From the NCBI RefSeq assembly GCF_031127875.1, contig NZ_JARXIA010000004.1:1-64000 (forward strand): 64,000 nt of DNA, in the 5' to 3' direction. Positions 18,114 to 28,300 of the stretch are shown in pieces. Below the pieces are notes generated by a model, which searched no databases, had not been told where the DNA came from, and saw nothing but the letters and a program-made list of their open reading frames with translations. This DNA is from Pelagicoccus sp. SDUM812005. GTDB lineage: Bacteria; Verrucomicrobiota; Verrucomicrobiia; Opitutales; Opitutaceae. Positions within the stretch are counted from its first letter, which is position 1. Each line of letters begins with the position of its first letter. A program made the position numbers and the translations under genes.

Positions 18114-18169
18114 CTGCACACCTTCGGCCGTAAAGTGCATATCCACAGGGCTAGGTGTGATGCTATGAT
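18114..18169 (+). promoter_or_regulatory. Direct-repeat operator and promoter P4 for the aldolase/kinase operon
   Basis: Half-site CTGCAC (18114-18119) and half-site GTGCAT (18135-18140, in TAAAGTGCATATC) are 21 bp apart. TATGAT at 18164-18169 follows after 23 bp. Expected transcript start near 18176, close upstream of a small ORF at 18193. Confidence 0.75.
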
Positions 18170-18192
18170 GGTTCACAGTTCCCCGTTTACCC

Positions 18193-18327
18193 ATGAATAT
18201 TTTTTCCCAGCTCCTTCTCTTGCTCCTGATTTCGGGACTCTTGCTCAGAGCAGCCGATTTGCTCCTGTCGCGCCAGCGAGCTCGCGTTCCCTCGCGATTG
18301 GAGGCGGGGAAAAGGTGGAAGGTGTAG
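18193..18327 (+). CDS. Possible 44-residue single-pass membrane peptide, first gene of the aldolase operon
   Basis: ATG at 18193 opens 44 codons ending TAG at 18325-18327, 16 bp before the aldolase start. The peptide has a strongly hydrophobic segment (residues ~4-19, MNIFSQLLLLLLISGLLL) followed by an arginine/lysine-rich tail, the layout of a small membrane protein with a cytoplasmic tail. It sits about 17 bases after the predicted start of the P4 transcript. No clear Shine-Dalgarno and no recognised homologue. Verrucomicrobial genes often lack strong ribosome sites, so this alone does not exclude it. Confidence 0.4.
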   Translation: MNIFSQLLLLLLISGLLLRAADLLLSRQRARVPSRLEAGKRWKV

Positions 18328-18343
18328 TTAAGTTAAAAATACA

Positions 18344-18997
18344 ATGAAACCATTTCCTGATGCTCTCCTCGACCGTTTGGCCCGATCTCGCGTGGTCGCC
18401 GGTTTTACGATTGAGAATGCCTCGCACGCCGTCCCGCTTTGCCGAGCCTTATTGGCTGGTGGCATTGATACTATCGAGTTAACGTTGCGTTCGTCGGCGG
18501 CGATGGGTGCAGTACGCAGGATTGCCGAAGAGGTTCCGGAGATTTGCTTGGGAGTGGGGACTATCCTGACTCCGGAGCAGGTTCTTGAGGTTAAGGAAGC
18601 GGGAGCCGCGTTTGGAGTTGCGCCTGGATTGAATTCTCGGGTGGTTAAGACGGCAGCTGAAGCCGGGTTGCCCTTTGCGCCTGGTGTTTGCACGCCTTCG
18701 GAATTGGAAGGCGCGATCGCATTAGGCTGCCGCTTCGTTAAGTTCTTTCCAGCGGAGGCGTCCGGAGGATTGAAGTATTTGAGAAGCATGGCTGCACCTT
18801 ATCAGCACTTGGGGATCCAGTATTTCCCGCTGGGTGGCTTGAACGCTGTAAACATGCTGGATTACTTGCGTGAGCAGAACGTGCCCACCATCGGCGGCTC
18901 TTGGATCGTGCAAAGCGATCTAGTTGCCAATGGCGACTGGGCGGCTTTCACGCAGCGAGCGGCCGAAGTGGTGAAAACTTTAAATCAAGGAAACTGA
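18344..18997 (+). CDS. KDPG/KDPGal-type aldolase
   Basis: 217 residues, full length for the Eda family. E45 and R49 (IELTLRS) and the Schiff-base lysine K133 (RFVKFFPAE) fall at the same positions as in the E. coli enzyme, and GGLNAVN near residue 162 binds phosphate. It cleaves 2-keto-3-deoxy-6-phospho-sugar acids (gluconate or galactonate) to pyruvate and glyceraldehyde 3-phosphate in the cytoplasm. The partner kinase starts 3 bp downstream and both are driven by P4, which ties them to the polysaccharide regulon. A DauD-like galacto-specific role is inferred; no residue visible here separates gluco from galacto substrates. Confidence 0.92.
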   Translation: MKPFPDALLDRLARSRVVAGFTIENASHAVPLCRALLAGGIDTIELTLRSSAAMGAVRRIAEEVPEICLGVGTILTPEQVLEVKEAGAAFGVAPGLNSRVVKTAAEAGLPFAPGVCTPSELEGAIALGCRFVKFFPAEASGGLKYLRSMAAPYQHLGIQYFPLGGLNAVNMLDYLREQNVPTIGGSWIVQSDLVANGDWAAFTQRAAEVVKTLNQGN

Positions 18998-19000
18998 GAC

Positions 19001-20092
19001 ATGGGCAATATCGTTGTAACATTTGGTGAGATCATGGGTCGCATGGCGGCCCCACAAAACTTGCGCCTGCGCCAGACGCGGGAGCTCGAGGTTACCTACG
19101 CGGGCGCGGAAGCCAGTGTGGCGGCTTCGATCTGCAACTTCGGAGGAACGGCTCGCTATGTGACGGCTCTGCCGAAGCACGCTTTGGCGGAAGCGACGAT
19201 GGATGCGGTGCGTTCCGTGGGGATCGATACACGCTACGTGCTGCGCACAGATGAAGGTCGACTTGGTATCTATTATCTGGAGACGGGTGCGAATCAGCGT
19301 CCCAGTAACGTCATTTATGATCGGGCCGATTCTGCGATTTCGATCACCCCTGCTAACAAGTATGATTGGGAGTCGATATTTGAGGGTGCAGGCTGGCTGC
19401 ATCTAAGCGGCATTACTCCTGCTCTTTCCAAAAATGCGGCGGAAGCCACTTTGGTAGCAGCCATGAAGGCCAAGGATGCGGGATGCCAAGTGTCGATAGA
19501 TCTGAATTTCCGCGGGAAGCTCTGGAATTGGGACGCGGCGAAGTCTTCCCGTGAACTGGCTCAAGAAACGATGCGGACCATTCTGCCCTTTGTGGACGTG
19601 GTCATTGCGAACGAAGAGGATTGCCATGACGTGCTTGGTATACGAGCTGGGGATACGGATGTGCATTCCGGCGCTCTCGAGGTGGGACGTTATCCGGACG
19701 TCGCTTCCCAGGTTGTGGCGCAGTTTCCAAACATCAGCAAGGTGGCGATCACGCTACGTGAAAGCCTGTCGGCTACCCATAACAACTGGGGAGCCATGCT
19801 TTACAATGCTTCGACCGAAGAAGCCTTTTTCGCACCGCTAGACTCCGAGGGCAATTACCAGTCCTACGAGATCAAGAACATCGTGGACCGTGTGGGTGGC
19901 GGGGATTCCTTCGCGGGTGGGCTGATCTTTGCCCTGACGACCCCTGAGCTGAGCGCGCCGCAAACGGCGGTTAAGTACGCGGTCGCGGCCTCATGCTTGA
20001 AGCACTCGATCAAGGGCGACTTCAACTTCTCCACGCGAAGTGAGGTGGAAGCGCTCATGGGCGGTTCGGCTTCGGGACGGGTTGTGCGGTAG
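19001..20092 (+). CDS. PfkB-family 2-keto-3-deoxy-sugar-acid kinase
   Basis: 363 residues of the ribokinase/PfkB fold. The substrate-side segment YAGAEASVAASICNFGG (33-49) and the anion-hole and catalytic base region GGGDSFAGG (D302) are present. It should phosphorylate 2-keto-3-deoxy-gluconate or -galactonate at C6 using ATP, feeding the aldolase encoded 3 bp upstream. The operon stops at a clear terminator (20136-20158). In the anhydrogalactose reading this is the DauC-type kinase acting after the cycloisomerase at 2466. Family firm, exact epimer uncertain. Confidence 0.9.
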   Translation: MGNIVVTFGEIMGRMAAPQNLRLRQTRELEVTYAGAEASVAASICNFGGTARYVTALPKHALAEATMDAVRSVGIDTRYVLRTDEGRLGIYYLETGANQRPSNVIYDRADSAISITPANKYDWESIFEGAGWLHLSGITPALSKNAAEATLVAAMKAKDAGCQVSIDLNFRGKLWNWDAAKSSRELAQETMRTILPFVDVVIANEEDCHDVLGIRAGDTDVHSGALEVGRYPDVASQVVAQFPNISKVAITLRESLSATHNNWGAMLYNASTEEAFFAPLDSEGNYQSYEIKNIVDRVGGGDSFAGGLIFALTTPELSAPQTAVKYAVAASCLKHSIKGDFNFSTRSEVEALMGGSASGRVVR

Positions 20093-20135
20093 CTGCTTTT
20101 AAGGTGTTCCAAGGAACGGTCGGTCGCGATATTTC

Positions 20136-20158
20136 GCGGCTGCCCGCCGCCCTTTTTT
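20136..20158 (+). terminator. Terminator after the kinase
   Basis: GCGGC (20136-20140) and GCCGC (20146-20150) form a stem with a 5-base loop, followed by CC and six T. A shorter dyad GTTCC-AA-GGAAC precedes it at 20106-20117. Confidence 0.85.
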
Positions 20159-20186
20159 CATAAGCCTTTCTAGCCCCCATTATAGA

Positions 20187-21761
20187 ATGCTTTGCCAAAA
20201 TTCCCATTTTTTCTCGATTCGATTTATCGCTTGCTCGATTTTCGCGATTGCCTTCGCAATCAGCGTTCGCGGAGCTGAACGCCCCAACATTGTCATTATT
20301 TATGGAGACGATGTCGGATTCGCTGACGTGAGCGTTAATGTTGATGATCAGGGCGACGCTTCGCTTCCCAGGATAGAGACCCCTAACTTAGATAAGTTAG
20401 CTGGAGAGGGGTTGAACTTCACGGATGCCCATTGTTCTGCCTCGACCTGCACCCCTTCGCGCTACTCTTTGCTAACGGGGGTGCACGCCTTCCGTAAGGG
20501 AGTGTCCATCGCTCCTCCGAACGCTCCTTCGCTGATTACGACGGATATGTTGACCTTGCCGGCTATGTTGAAGCGAGCGGACTATCGTACGGGCTTGGTT
20601 GGAAAGTGGCATCTCGGTCTCGGGGAAGAGGGGGTTGGCCCTGATTGGAATGGCATGCTGAAGCCCGGGCCGCTAGAGTTGGGGTTTGATTCGGCTTACA
20701 TTTTGCCGACGACAAACGACAGAGTTCCTTGTGTGTATGTGGATGGTCACTACGTAGAGAATCTTGATCTTAATGATCCGATTTACGTGGGAGATACTCT
20801 GGCTGAAGTGGAAAAGCCGGGTAGTACCCAGTATCCTGATGCCCGCGCCCTCAATCCAGAGGAGAAGTTTTATAAGAGCATCGTCAATGAAATCGGTCGT
20901 ATTGGATACATGTCGGGAGGAAAGGTGGCCTTGTGGGACGATTATACTTCGACTGAGGTTTTTGTAGGAAAGGCTCTCGATTTTATCGATGAAAACAAAG
21001 GAGAGCCGTTTTTTCTTCTCTACTCTGCTCAGGATATACACATTCCGAATGCCCCGAATGAGCGTTTCCAAGGTAAGACCACATTGGGGGATCGTGGTGA
21101 TGCGATGGTGCAACTCGATTGGGCAGTGGGCGAGATCGTTGAAAGCCTGGAGCGAAATGGCCTACGGGAAAACACTATTCTGATTTTTACCAGTGACAAC
21201 GGTCCGACCCACCATGCTGATACGTATCCGCAAACTGACATTATTTCGTTGTATTCGCCACATGCGGGAAATGGCCATGATGCATCTGGCAAATGGCGAG
21301 GCGGCAAGTATGAGATATACGAAGGTGGAACTCGGGTACCGCTAATGATCCGTTGGCCAGGACGTATTGAGGCGAGTACTACAGATGCGATGGTTAATCA
21401 GATCGATTTTCTCGCATCGTTCGCAAGGCTTCTGGGTGTTGATCTAGAGGATCACGAAGCGGGCGACAGCCGCGATACGCTGAATGCCTTCTTGGGGGAG
21501 GATTCCAAAGGCCTAACCTATATGTTGGAAGAAGCTCGTGGGCTTGCGTTGCGTTTTAACGATTGGAAATACATACCGACGATTGGGATGAAGGGGAACA
21601 AGGGATTCTGGCCAGAGGAAGAGAGCTTGTTTAACCTAAGCGAAGACCCTGGAGAGCAAGTAAATGTAATAAGTCAGTTTCCGGAAATTGGTGGCGAGAT
21701 GGCGACGCGATTGAATGAGATCAGAAAGTCAAAGAGTGTGCGCTCTCTCGACATACCGTAG
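20187..21761 (+). CDS. Secreted S1-family sulfatase
   Basis: 524 residues with a Sec signal peptide (IRFIACSIFAIAFAISVRGAE). Metal site DD (41-42), formylglycine motif CTPSR (C88), GKWHLGLG and FTSDNGP are present, the arylsulfatase-A-like pattern. Codon use is visibly more AT-rich than the neighbouring aldolase and kinase, which may point to a separate origin. A terminator lies just upstream and no 21-bp operator was found, so its promoter is unclear; ATTATAG ends at the base before the start codon. It precedes a 590-bp spacer and the giant glycosidase. Substrate not readable. Confidence 0.9.
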   Translation: MLCQNSHFFSIRFIACSIFAIAFAISVRGAERPNIVIIYGDDVGFADVSVNVDDQGDASLPRIETPNLDKLAGEGLNFTDAHCSASTCTPSRYSLLTGVHAFRKGVSIAPPNAPSLITTDMLTLPAMLKRADYRTGLVGKWHLGLGEEGVGPDWNGMLKPGPLELGFDSAYILPTTNDRVPCVYVDGHYVENLDLNDPIYVGDTLAEVEKPGSTQYPDARALNPEEKFYKSIVNEIGRIGYMSGGKVALWDDYTSTEVFVGKALDFIDENKGEPFFLLYSAQDIHIPNAPNERFQGKTTLGDRGDAMVQLDWAVGEIVESLERNGLRENTILIFTSDNGPTHHADTYPQTDIISLYSPHAGNGHDASGKWRGGKYEIYEGGTRVPLMIRWPGRIEASTTDAMVNQIDFLASFARLLGVDLEDHEAGDSRDTLNAFLGEDSKGLTYMLEEARGLALRFNDWKYIPTIGMKGNKGFWPEEESLFNLSEDPGEQVNVISQFPEIGGEMATRLNEIRKSKSVRSLDIP

Positions 21762-22194
21762 GTTTCGTGTTCGCTTCGGTACCTAATATGGGTTCCTCGA
21801 TGACTCTGATTATAGATGAAGTATCGCTACCTAAGAACACTAGTGATCCTTCAAGTTGAAAAAGCCGATTGGTTCTGGATTCACTATCAGAATACAGATT
21901 TGAGATTGGTTGGAGAGTCGCTCTACTTTAATTTCACTACGATTCGAAGAGACTGTGCAATAAGTCGGTTTTTGTAGGGGTGGATCTTGGTCCGGACCGC
22001 TTCGTGCTGTGAAAGGGATTACGCTGTGGTCTGCAGCAGACTGCGACCCTGCCCGGGGGAGGGGTGTATGTTTTGTTGGACTTTCTCTAGAGGGTATCTG
22101 GGCGAAAATGCCATCTCGTTATCTGCAATCGAAATGTTACGGTATCCGAGCACTCATCGCGGGTGCGGGGGCACCAAGGTAGAGAAATCAAAAA
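21762..22194. other. Non-coding spacer upstream of promoter P5
   Basis: No supported gene. The palindrome GGTCCGGACC is at 21989-21998. Short open frames here (for example 21987-22283, which runs across P5) have no recognisable content. Confidence 0.5.
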
Positions 22195-22249
22195 ATGGTA
22201 AAGGTGAGTTGGTAAGTGCATATACCTTCAAGGTCTTGTCTCATATTCT
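22195..22249 (+). promoter_or_regulatory. Operator and promoter P5 for the giant glycosidase and cohesin-like gene
   Basis: GTGCAT at 22216-22221 (in GGTAAGTGCATATAC) is followed after 22 bp by TATTCT at 22244-22249. The distal half at 22195-22200 is ATGGTA, only partly matching. Expected transcript start near 22257. Confidence 0.55.
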
Positions 22250-22266
22250 CTGTCTACCCACTACTG

Positions 22267-22306
22267 ACGTCCAAAGGACGTGATTGAATAACGGTTACAT
22301 ACCGTT
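22267..22306 (+). other. Two short perfect dyads in the 5' leader of the giant gene
   Basis: ACGTCC-AAA-GGACGT (22267-22281) and AACGGT-TACAT-ACCGTT (22290-22306) follow one another within 40 bases, just after the predicted transcript start and before the ATG at 22352. They could be mRNA hairpins or operator dyads. Confidence 0.45.
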
Positions 22307-22351
22307 TTCTGGCATTCCCAATTGTACCTGTATATCCCCAACCCAATGTAT

Positions 22352-25300
22352 ATGAAGAATACGCTAATCGGCATTTCCGTCGGCTTGTGCCTGACGTTAA
22401 CCCCATCTACTCCGCTGTTTGCGGATTCGGTCTACGATGGACCCACGACAGACGAAGTTTTCCAGCAATTACTCTCCGATGTCGACGTGCGTGCAAGCAT
22501 ACTGGCGGACAAGATTGCCCAGGCTCGGGCGGCTGGCTTGAGCACCGACTACGCTCGTGTGTCGCAAATAACAATAGATAACTATCGCCACGGTATCTCC
22601 CTTTGGGACAGGGAGAACAACGAGGTCGTCCAAGAAGCGTATGCACGGCTTGGCGGTAGTCAAAATGATCCGGTCGGTCCGGTCGGATTGCCTTTCGATC
22701 AGTTGGCCGATGCGGTTAAGTTGGCGGACGACGCCATCGCAGAACTCGATAGGCAGCTCAGTGGCGAAATCTTCTTAAGGCGCCCTAAAGACTTATCTGA
22801 ATCGTCCGCTAAATTCGTAGGGCCGCTTCTCGTGCAGGACGGGCAGCCAATCTATCAGAGCAAGTTCTTTTGGGGAAAGAATGGCGATTCCGAAGGTGAC
22901 TTTCATGAAGCCTACGGCTATATGGGGGAGCACTACTTGGCGGTCATCGATCTACTAGATCCCAATTCGGAAGAGCCAACGAACCCGACGGCTATTGCCC
23001 CGTGGCGTGAGAGTTTTCTCAGGAATTCATTCGAAACGGTGATCGACCAGAAACGCGCGCCGATCCAGGTATTTCTTGGGCATGTCGTTCCGAACAATCA
23101 CTTCTTGCGCGAGGATTTTCCGGAAGCGTTCGAGGCTGGAGATCGCCTTTTCACGGAGTATGACTTTGACAATCCGAATGTGCGTGAGTGGTTGGATACG
23201 CTGCTGACGAATCAGTTGGCCACAGCGCGCGAGGTTGCTGGCGATGACGTCGAAATAATGACGATGCTCGCCAACGAGCCCAACTACGCGATTAGTCAAG
23301 GAGGGCGTTATGTCGGATCCGGTGTCTCGTCGTACACGATGGAAAAATACGCTGCGTGGTTGGAAGCCAAATACGGTAGCATTGCGGGGCTGAACGCAGT
23401 CTACGGCACTTCCCACGCTGATTTCGAAGAGGTCAAAGCGACCTACACCATTCCTCTGCGGACGAGCTATCGTGGCGGGCCCGTGTGGTATGATTGGATG
23501 CGATTCAATATGGACCGGACCAACGAATGGTTTCAGTTTTTGCACGATACTGCCAAAGAAGCAGATCCGCTCAACAAGACCCATATCAAAATGTGGGGCG
23601 AAGGGGCTATGTTCACAGACTTCGCGGACGAGGGTATCGATTTCGAGTATGTCATCAACATGGTGGACGTCCCCGGTTTCGACAATCATGCTGTTCCTTT
23701 TGGTGCAGAGTGGGACGTTCGTTTCGATCAAGCGTGGCGTGGCCGATACATCATGGATTGGCGTGCCCAGTCGCTAAACATCGAATTCACGAAGTCCTTG
23801 GCTCCCGACAAACCGTTTTTCGATTCCGAATACCATGGTTTCACCGGTGGACGCTTTATCGATTTCCACGCGGAGCCCGAATATGTCAGGGCGGCCTTGT
23901 GGGGATCCGCTCTTGATGGCGTCAACCTTTTGAATGCATGGCTCTACAACCGGGAATATGGAAGCGATGCGATTCGCACTACAGCCTACGTCGGTACCTC
24001 TGATTCGCAGCCGATTCAGATGGATGCGTTCGGTCGCACGTTCAAAGAGCTCAACGCTTTCGGCGCGGAAGTTTCTCAGCTCGTACCGAACGAGCGTTAC
24101 AACTTAGTCTACTACAGCCGTGATGCATCGATTCAAGACGGCGAGTATCCCGAAAAGATGGCTGATACATGGGAAGCGGTTCGCATCCTGAATATACCTT
24201 CAGGTTTCGTAACCGCGAATACGTTGCCGAATGTCGGTACTGCCCAAACCGTGATCGTTCCGCCGACTGCTCACATTTCGGATGAGGATCTGGCGGCGTT
24301 GGAGGCGTTCAATTCCTCTGGCGGCAGCGTTGTGGTTGTCGATCCGGACCATACGTTTGCCTTCGATGAAATGGGTTATCCTCAGGATGGCATTGCTGGC
24401 CTGACGCCGCTTGCAACTGTCGAGTACGGCGAAGTCTTCGACATGGCGGATGCCCTCGCTCCTGTGCTCGAGAGCCGAGCTCCGGCGATGCCTCTCGACA
24501 TAACGATCGAGGATGCATTCTACGACGAGTCCTATGGTGTCCTCACTTACCAGTACGAGGATGTGGATACAGGTGAAGCAGTTGTTGCTCTGCTCAATGT
24601 CAGCCAAGGCAAGCGCTGGGCAATCCTTCGCCAGGAAGATGGCGTTCCGCAACGGGTCGATGACTTGATTTCCGGCAATTCAGCCAGCCATTTGATTGAA
24701 ATGAAGCCTTATGACATGCGTCTCTTGCGGGCTTCCGTCGCTACAGTCGAGGAACCCGCGGATCCGGGTAACCGCGGCGGTGGAGAGCTGAATCCGCCCA
24801 TCGAATTCACCTACGACTTTTCGGAAGCTCCCTACCTCGACGGCCCAATTGACGGGCAGGATGGTTGGGCTGGCCGCCATTTCGTTGATGGAGATTCGCT
24901 TCTCCTCGACCAGTCCGGCAACTTCCTCTTCGCTCGACAGTCACAGGGGCTAAATGCGAGCGAGTACGATGAATTCTGCGTATCGACAGTATTCTCGTTC
25001 TCCGAGGACGGTGCCTGGAGAAACAATCGCCAGTTTTACAGCATCGTGCTGAGTGATGAAGCCGGTGGCGGTGATCAAATTCGGGCACGCATCAGTCGCT
25101 CTGCGGATGATAGTTACCAAGTTTCCATTTTCACGGCTCCGGGAGCGCCTCAGGTCGCATTCAGCAATTTTAGTGACAGCCTTCTAGGGTTCGATGGAGC
25201 CGCGAATACGATCGTTGATAGCGACCTTCTGGAGATGTCGCTCACGCTTACGCGTGGGGCGACGGCCGCAGATTGGACGTACACCTTTAGAATCGATAAC

Positions 25301-28300
25301 CTGACTGTAGGGGAAAATGCCTTCTTGTCCTCTGGAACCTTGGTCTCGACTCAAGGCTTCTACGATTCGGATTTCTACTATGGCGGAATCACCAACGCCC
25401 AGGACAATGTGGCGATCAACAATGTTCGTGTCTATGAAACCAAGTTGTGTGGTGCTCAGACGACGATTGTCGACCCAGATAACCAAGCTCCCTATTGGAC
25501 ATTCTCTGAACTGACAAAACTAAATGCGAATGTCGATTCGGACTATTCAGGCTATATCGCAGTTGATGCTCGCGACCCAGAATCCGACGCCCTGAATTTC
25601 AGGAAACTGTCCGGTCCAGACTGGTTGGTCCTTGAGCCGAATGGTACGCTCTCTGGCACGCCAAGCGTCGACGATCTCGGTCTCAATGTCTTCCAGGTGG
25701 AGGTATCGGCGACTGGTGGAAATGATATTGCGACGCTTAACATCACGGTTGATGAGGCATTACCGCCTGAACCCGATCACGATTACGGTACGGCACCAGC
25801 TATGTTATATGATTTTGGCGACACCGATGTGTACTCTGATGGTGCAGTTGCGGGCCAGGACGGTTGGATCGGAGGCAATCTCCACCTTATCGACGATGGC
25901 AAGCTGCGTCTCACGCAAGGTACGGACTGGGTCTATTCCTTCCAAGGCGAGGGAGTGGGTACAGCTGGAAAGAACGCATTCACTGTGTCTGTCGCCTTTG
26001 GCTTTGCTGAAGAGGGTGGATTCGTGAACGCGAAACAGTTCATGAATGTCGTGCTGAACGATGAAAACAACAACAGCAACTCGCAGATCAGGGCTGCTTT
26101 CAGACGAGCTTCGAACAACGACTACGCGATTAGCTTGTTCAATGAATTGGGTGCAGTCGGAGATAGCTACATTCCTTTCAAGGCCGACCTAATCGGATTG
26201 GACATCGACAGCAACCAGGACCTATACAGCGACATCTTGATCTTGTCCCTGACCGTAGTGAAGGGGGCGACTCCGGAAGATTGGGTTTACCTCATCGAGG
26301 TTGATAATGCCACTACGGGTGAAAATGTAGCAAGACGTACTGGATCCATGGCTACGGGCGAGGACTTGTTCAACGCTTCTAGGCTCTATGGTGGCATCAA
26401 CGGTGGTCAAATCGTCGATGCCGGAGTCGAAGAGCGTGTTGTCTTTGGTGTGACAGTCGAAGCGGATACGCTGAATGCCCCTCCGACCTTTTTGGCGGAT
26501 CCGATCTACGGTGCGGATGCGACGGAAGTGACGGATTACGTCGGATCTTTGGCGGGCACCGCACAAGATCCAGACGGAGACGACCTGACCTACAGCAAGG
26601 TCTCTGGTCCGGACTGGCTTCAAGTCGCTCCTGACGGTACGCTCTCGGGATTGCCGGTCTGCGATGATGTGGGTGAAAACGAATTCGTAGTGCGGGTTGA
26701 AGCAACCGGCGGCAGCTCTACTGCGACCCTAAACATTACCGTGGGATCGTTGCCCTTTGCGCCTTATATGACCTACGACTTTTCGACTGGCTATGATGAT
26801 GGTCCGCTGGAAGGACAACGGTGTTGGGAAGGCGTTCGCGGCACCCATGCGATCGATTCAGGCGTTCTCGTGATGAGCGATGCGAATAACGGCATCTCGA
26901 ACTTTCAGTCGCGGGGACTCTCCTCAGCAGTTTACGATAGCTACTTCCTTTCCGCGCAGTTCAGCTTCTCGGAAACAGGTGACTATCGCCTTAGGAAACA
27001 GTTCTTCAGTATCTTGCTGAACGATGGCATTACCAATGGTACTCCATTCCGTATTCGCTACTTCCGTATCAATGATAATGAGTACGAAATGCTTCTCGGG
27101 AATGACCTTCAGGACACGGTCGGAAATATTAGATTCAGCGCCGCTGAACTTGGTCTTGATGTAGACGCAAACGACGACCTGGATAGTGATGTCTTGGAGA
27201 TGATGCTGGAACTGAAGAAAGCGGGTATCACAGATACGCCAACGGGACCTGTCTATAACTGGACCTTCGAAATGGCGATGTATAATGTCTCCCAGGGTGG
27301 AGTGCTTGTCGCGAAGTCCACTGGTGAAATCACTTCTGGGGAAGGCTTATATAATGCACCCGTTCTCTACGGAGGAATCCAAGGTACCCAAGTCGACACG
27401 ACACAGGTCGTAAACCGCAAGGTCTACAGCGTGACGATCGGTGGAGACATCGATTCCGACGGTGACGGTGTGCCTGACGCGGAAGACGCATTCCCGAACG
27501 ATCCGTCAGAGACTCAGGATACAGACAGCGACGGCGTGGGCGACAATGCGGACGCCTTTCCCAACGATCCCACGGAAACGACGGATACGGATGGTGACGG
27601 AGTTGGCGACAACAGCGACGCCTTCCCGAATGATCCGAACGAAAGCGTTGACACCGACGAAGATGGGATCGGCGACAATGCGGATAACTGTCCGACCATT
27701 GCCAACGATGCTCAGATCGACGTTAATGGAGACGGTTATGGCGACGACTGTGTCGGCACCGACCTGAAGGTGGCAGAAGGCGTTGTGATTGGCTACGCTC
27801 CCGTTATCGGCCAGGGCGTTTCAATCCACAAAAACACCATAATCGGTGACCATGTCGTTCTCGCCGATGGCGTGTCGATCCACAAGGATGTTACTACTGG
27901 CGATTTCCTAACAGTGGGCGAGGGCACGACCATCAAAAAGGACGTCGTTCTAGGCGATGGCGTCGTCATAGGTGACGATACCTCGATCGAGCACGGTGTT
28001 TTGATCGGCTCCGAGGTGCTCATCGGAAGCGGCGTCAAGATCGGTCACGGCAGTGTGATTGAGAGCGGCGCCAAGATCGGCGATGGAGTACAGATCGCTC
28101 CAAATACAACAGTACCCGCGGGTATACCAGGCGACGTATCTGGGGATGGTGTAGTCGATAGAGCTGACCTTAATGTGGTGCGTGGCGCCCTCGGAAGCAG
28201 GGTGGGCGATGCGAACTACATTGCCGAAATCGACTACGATGAAGACGGCGTGGTTACCCGTGGTGACTACGCGACCTGGTACCGAATCGCTCGGAGAAGC

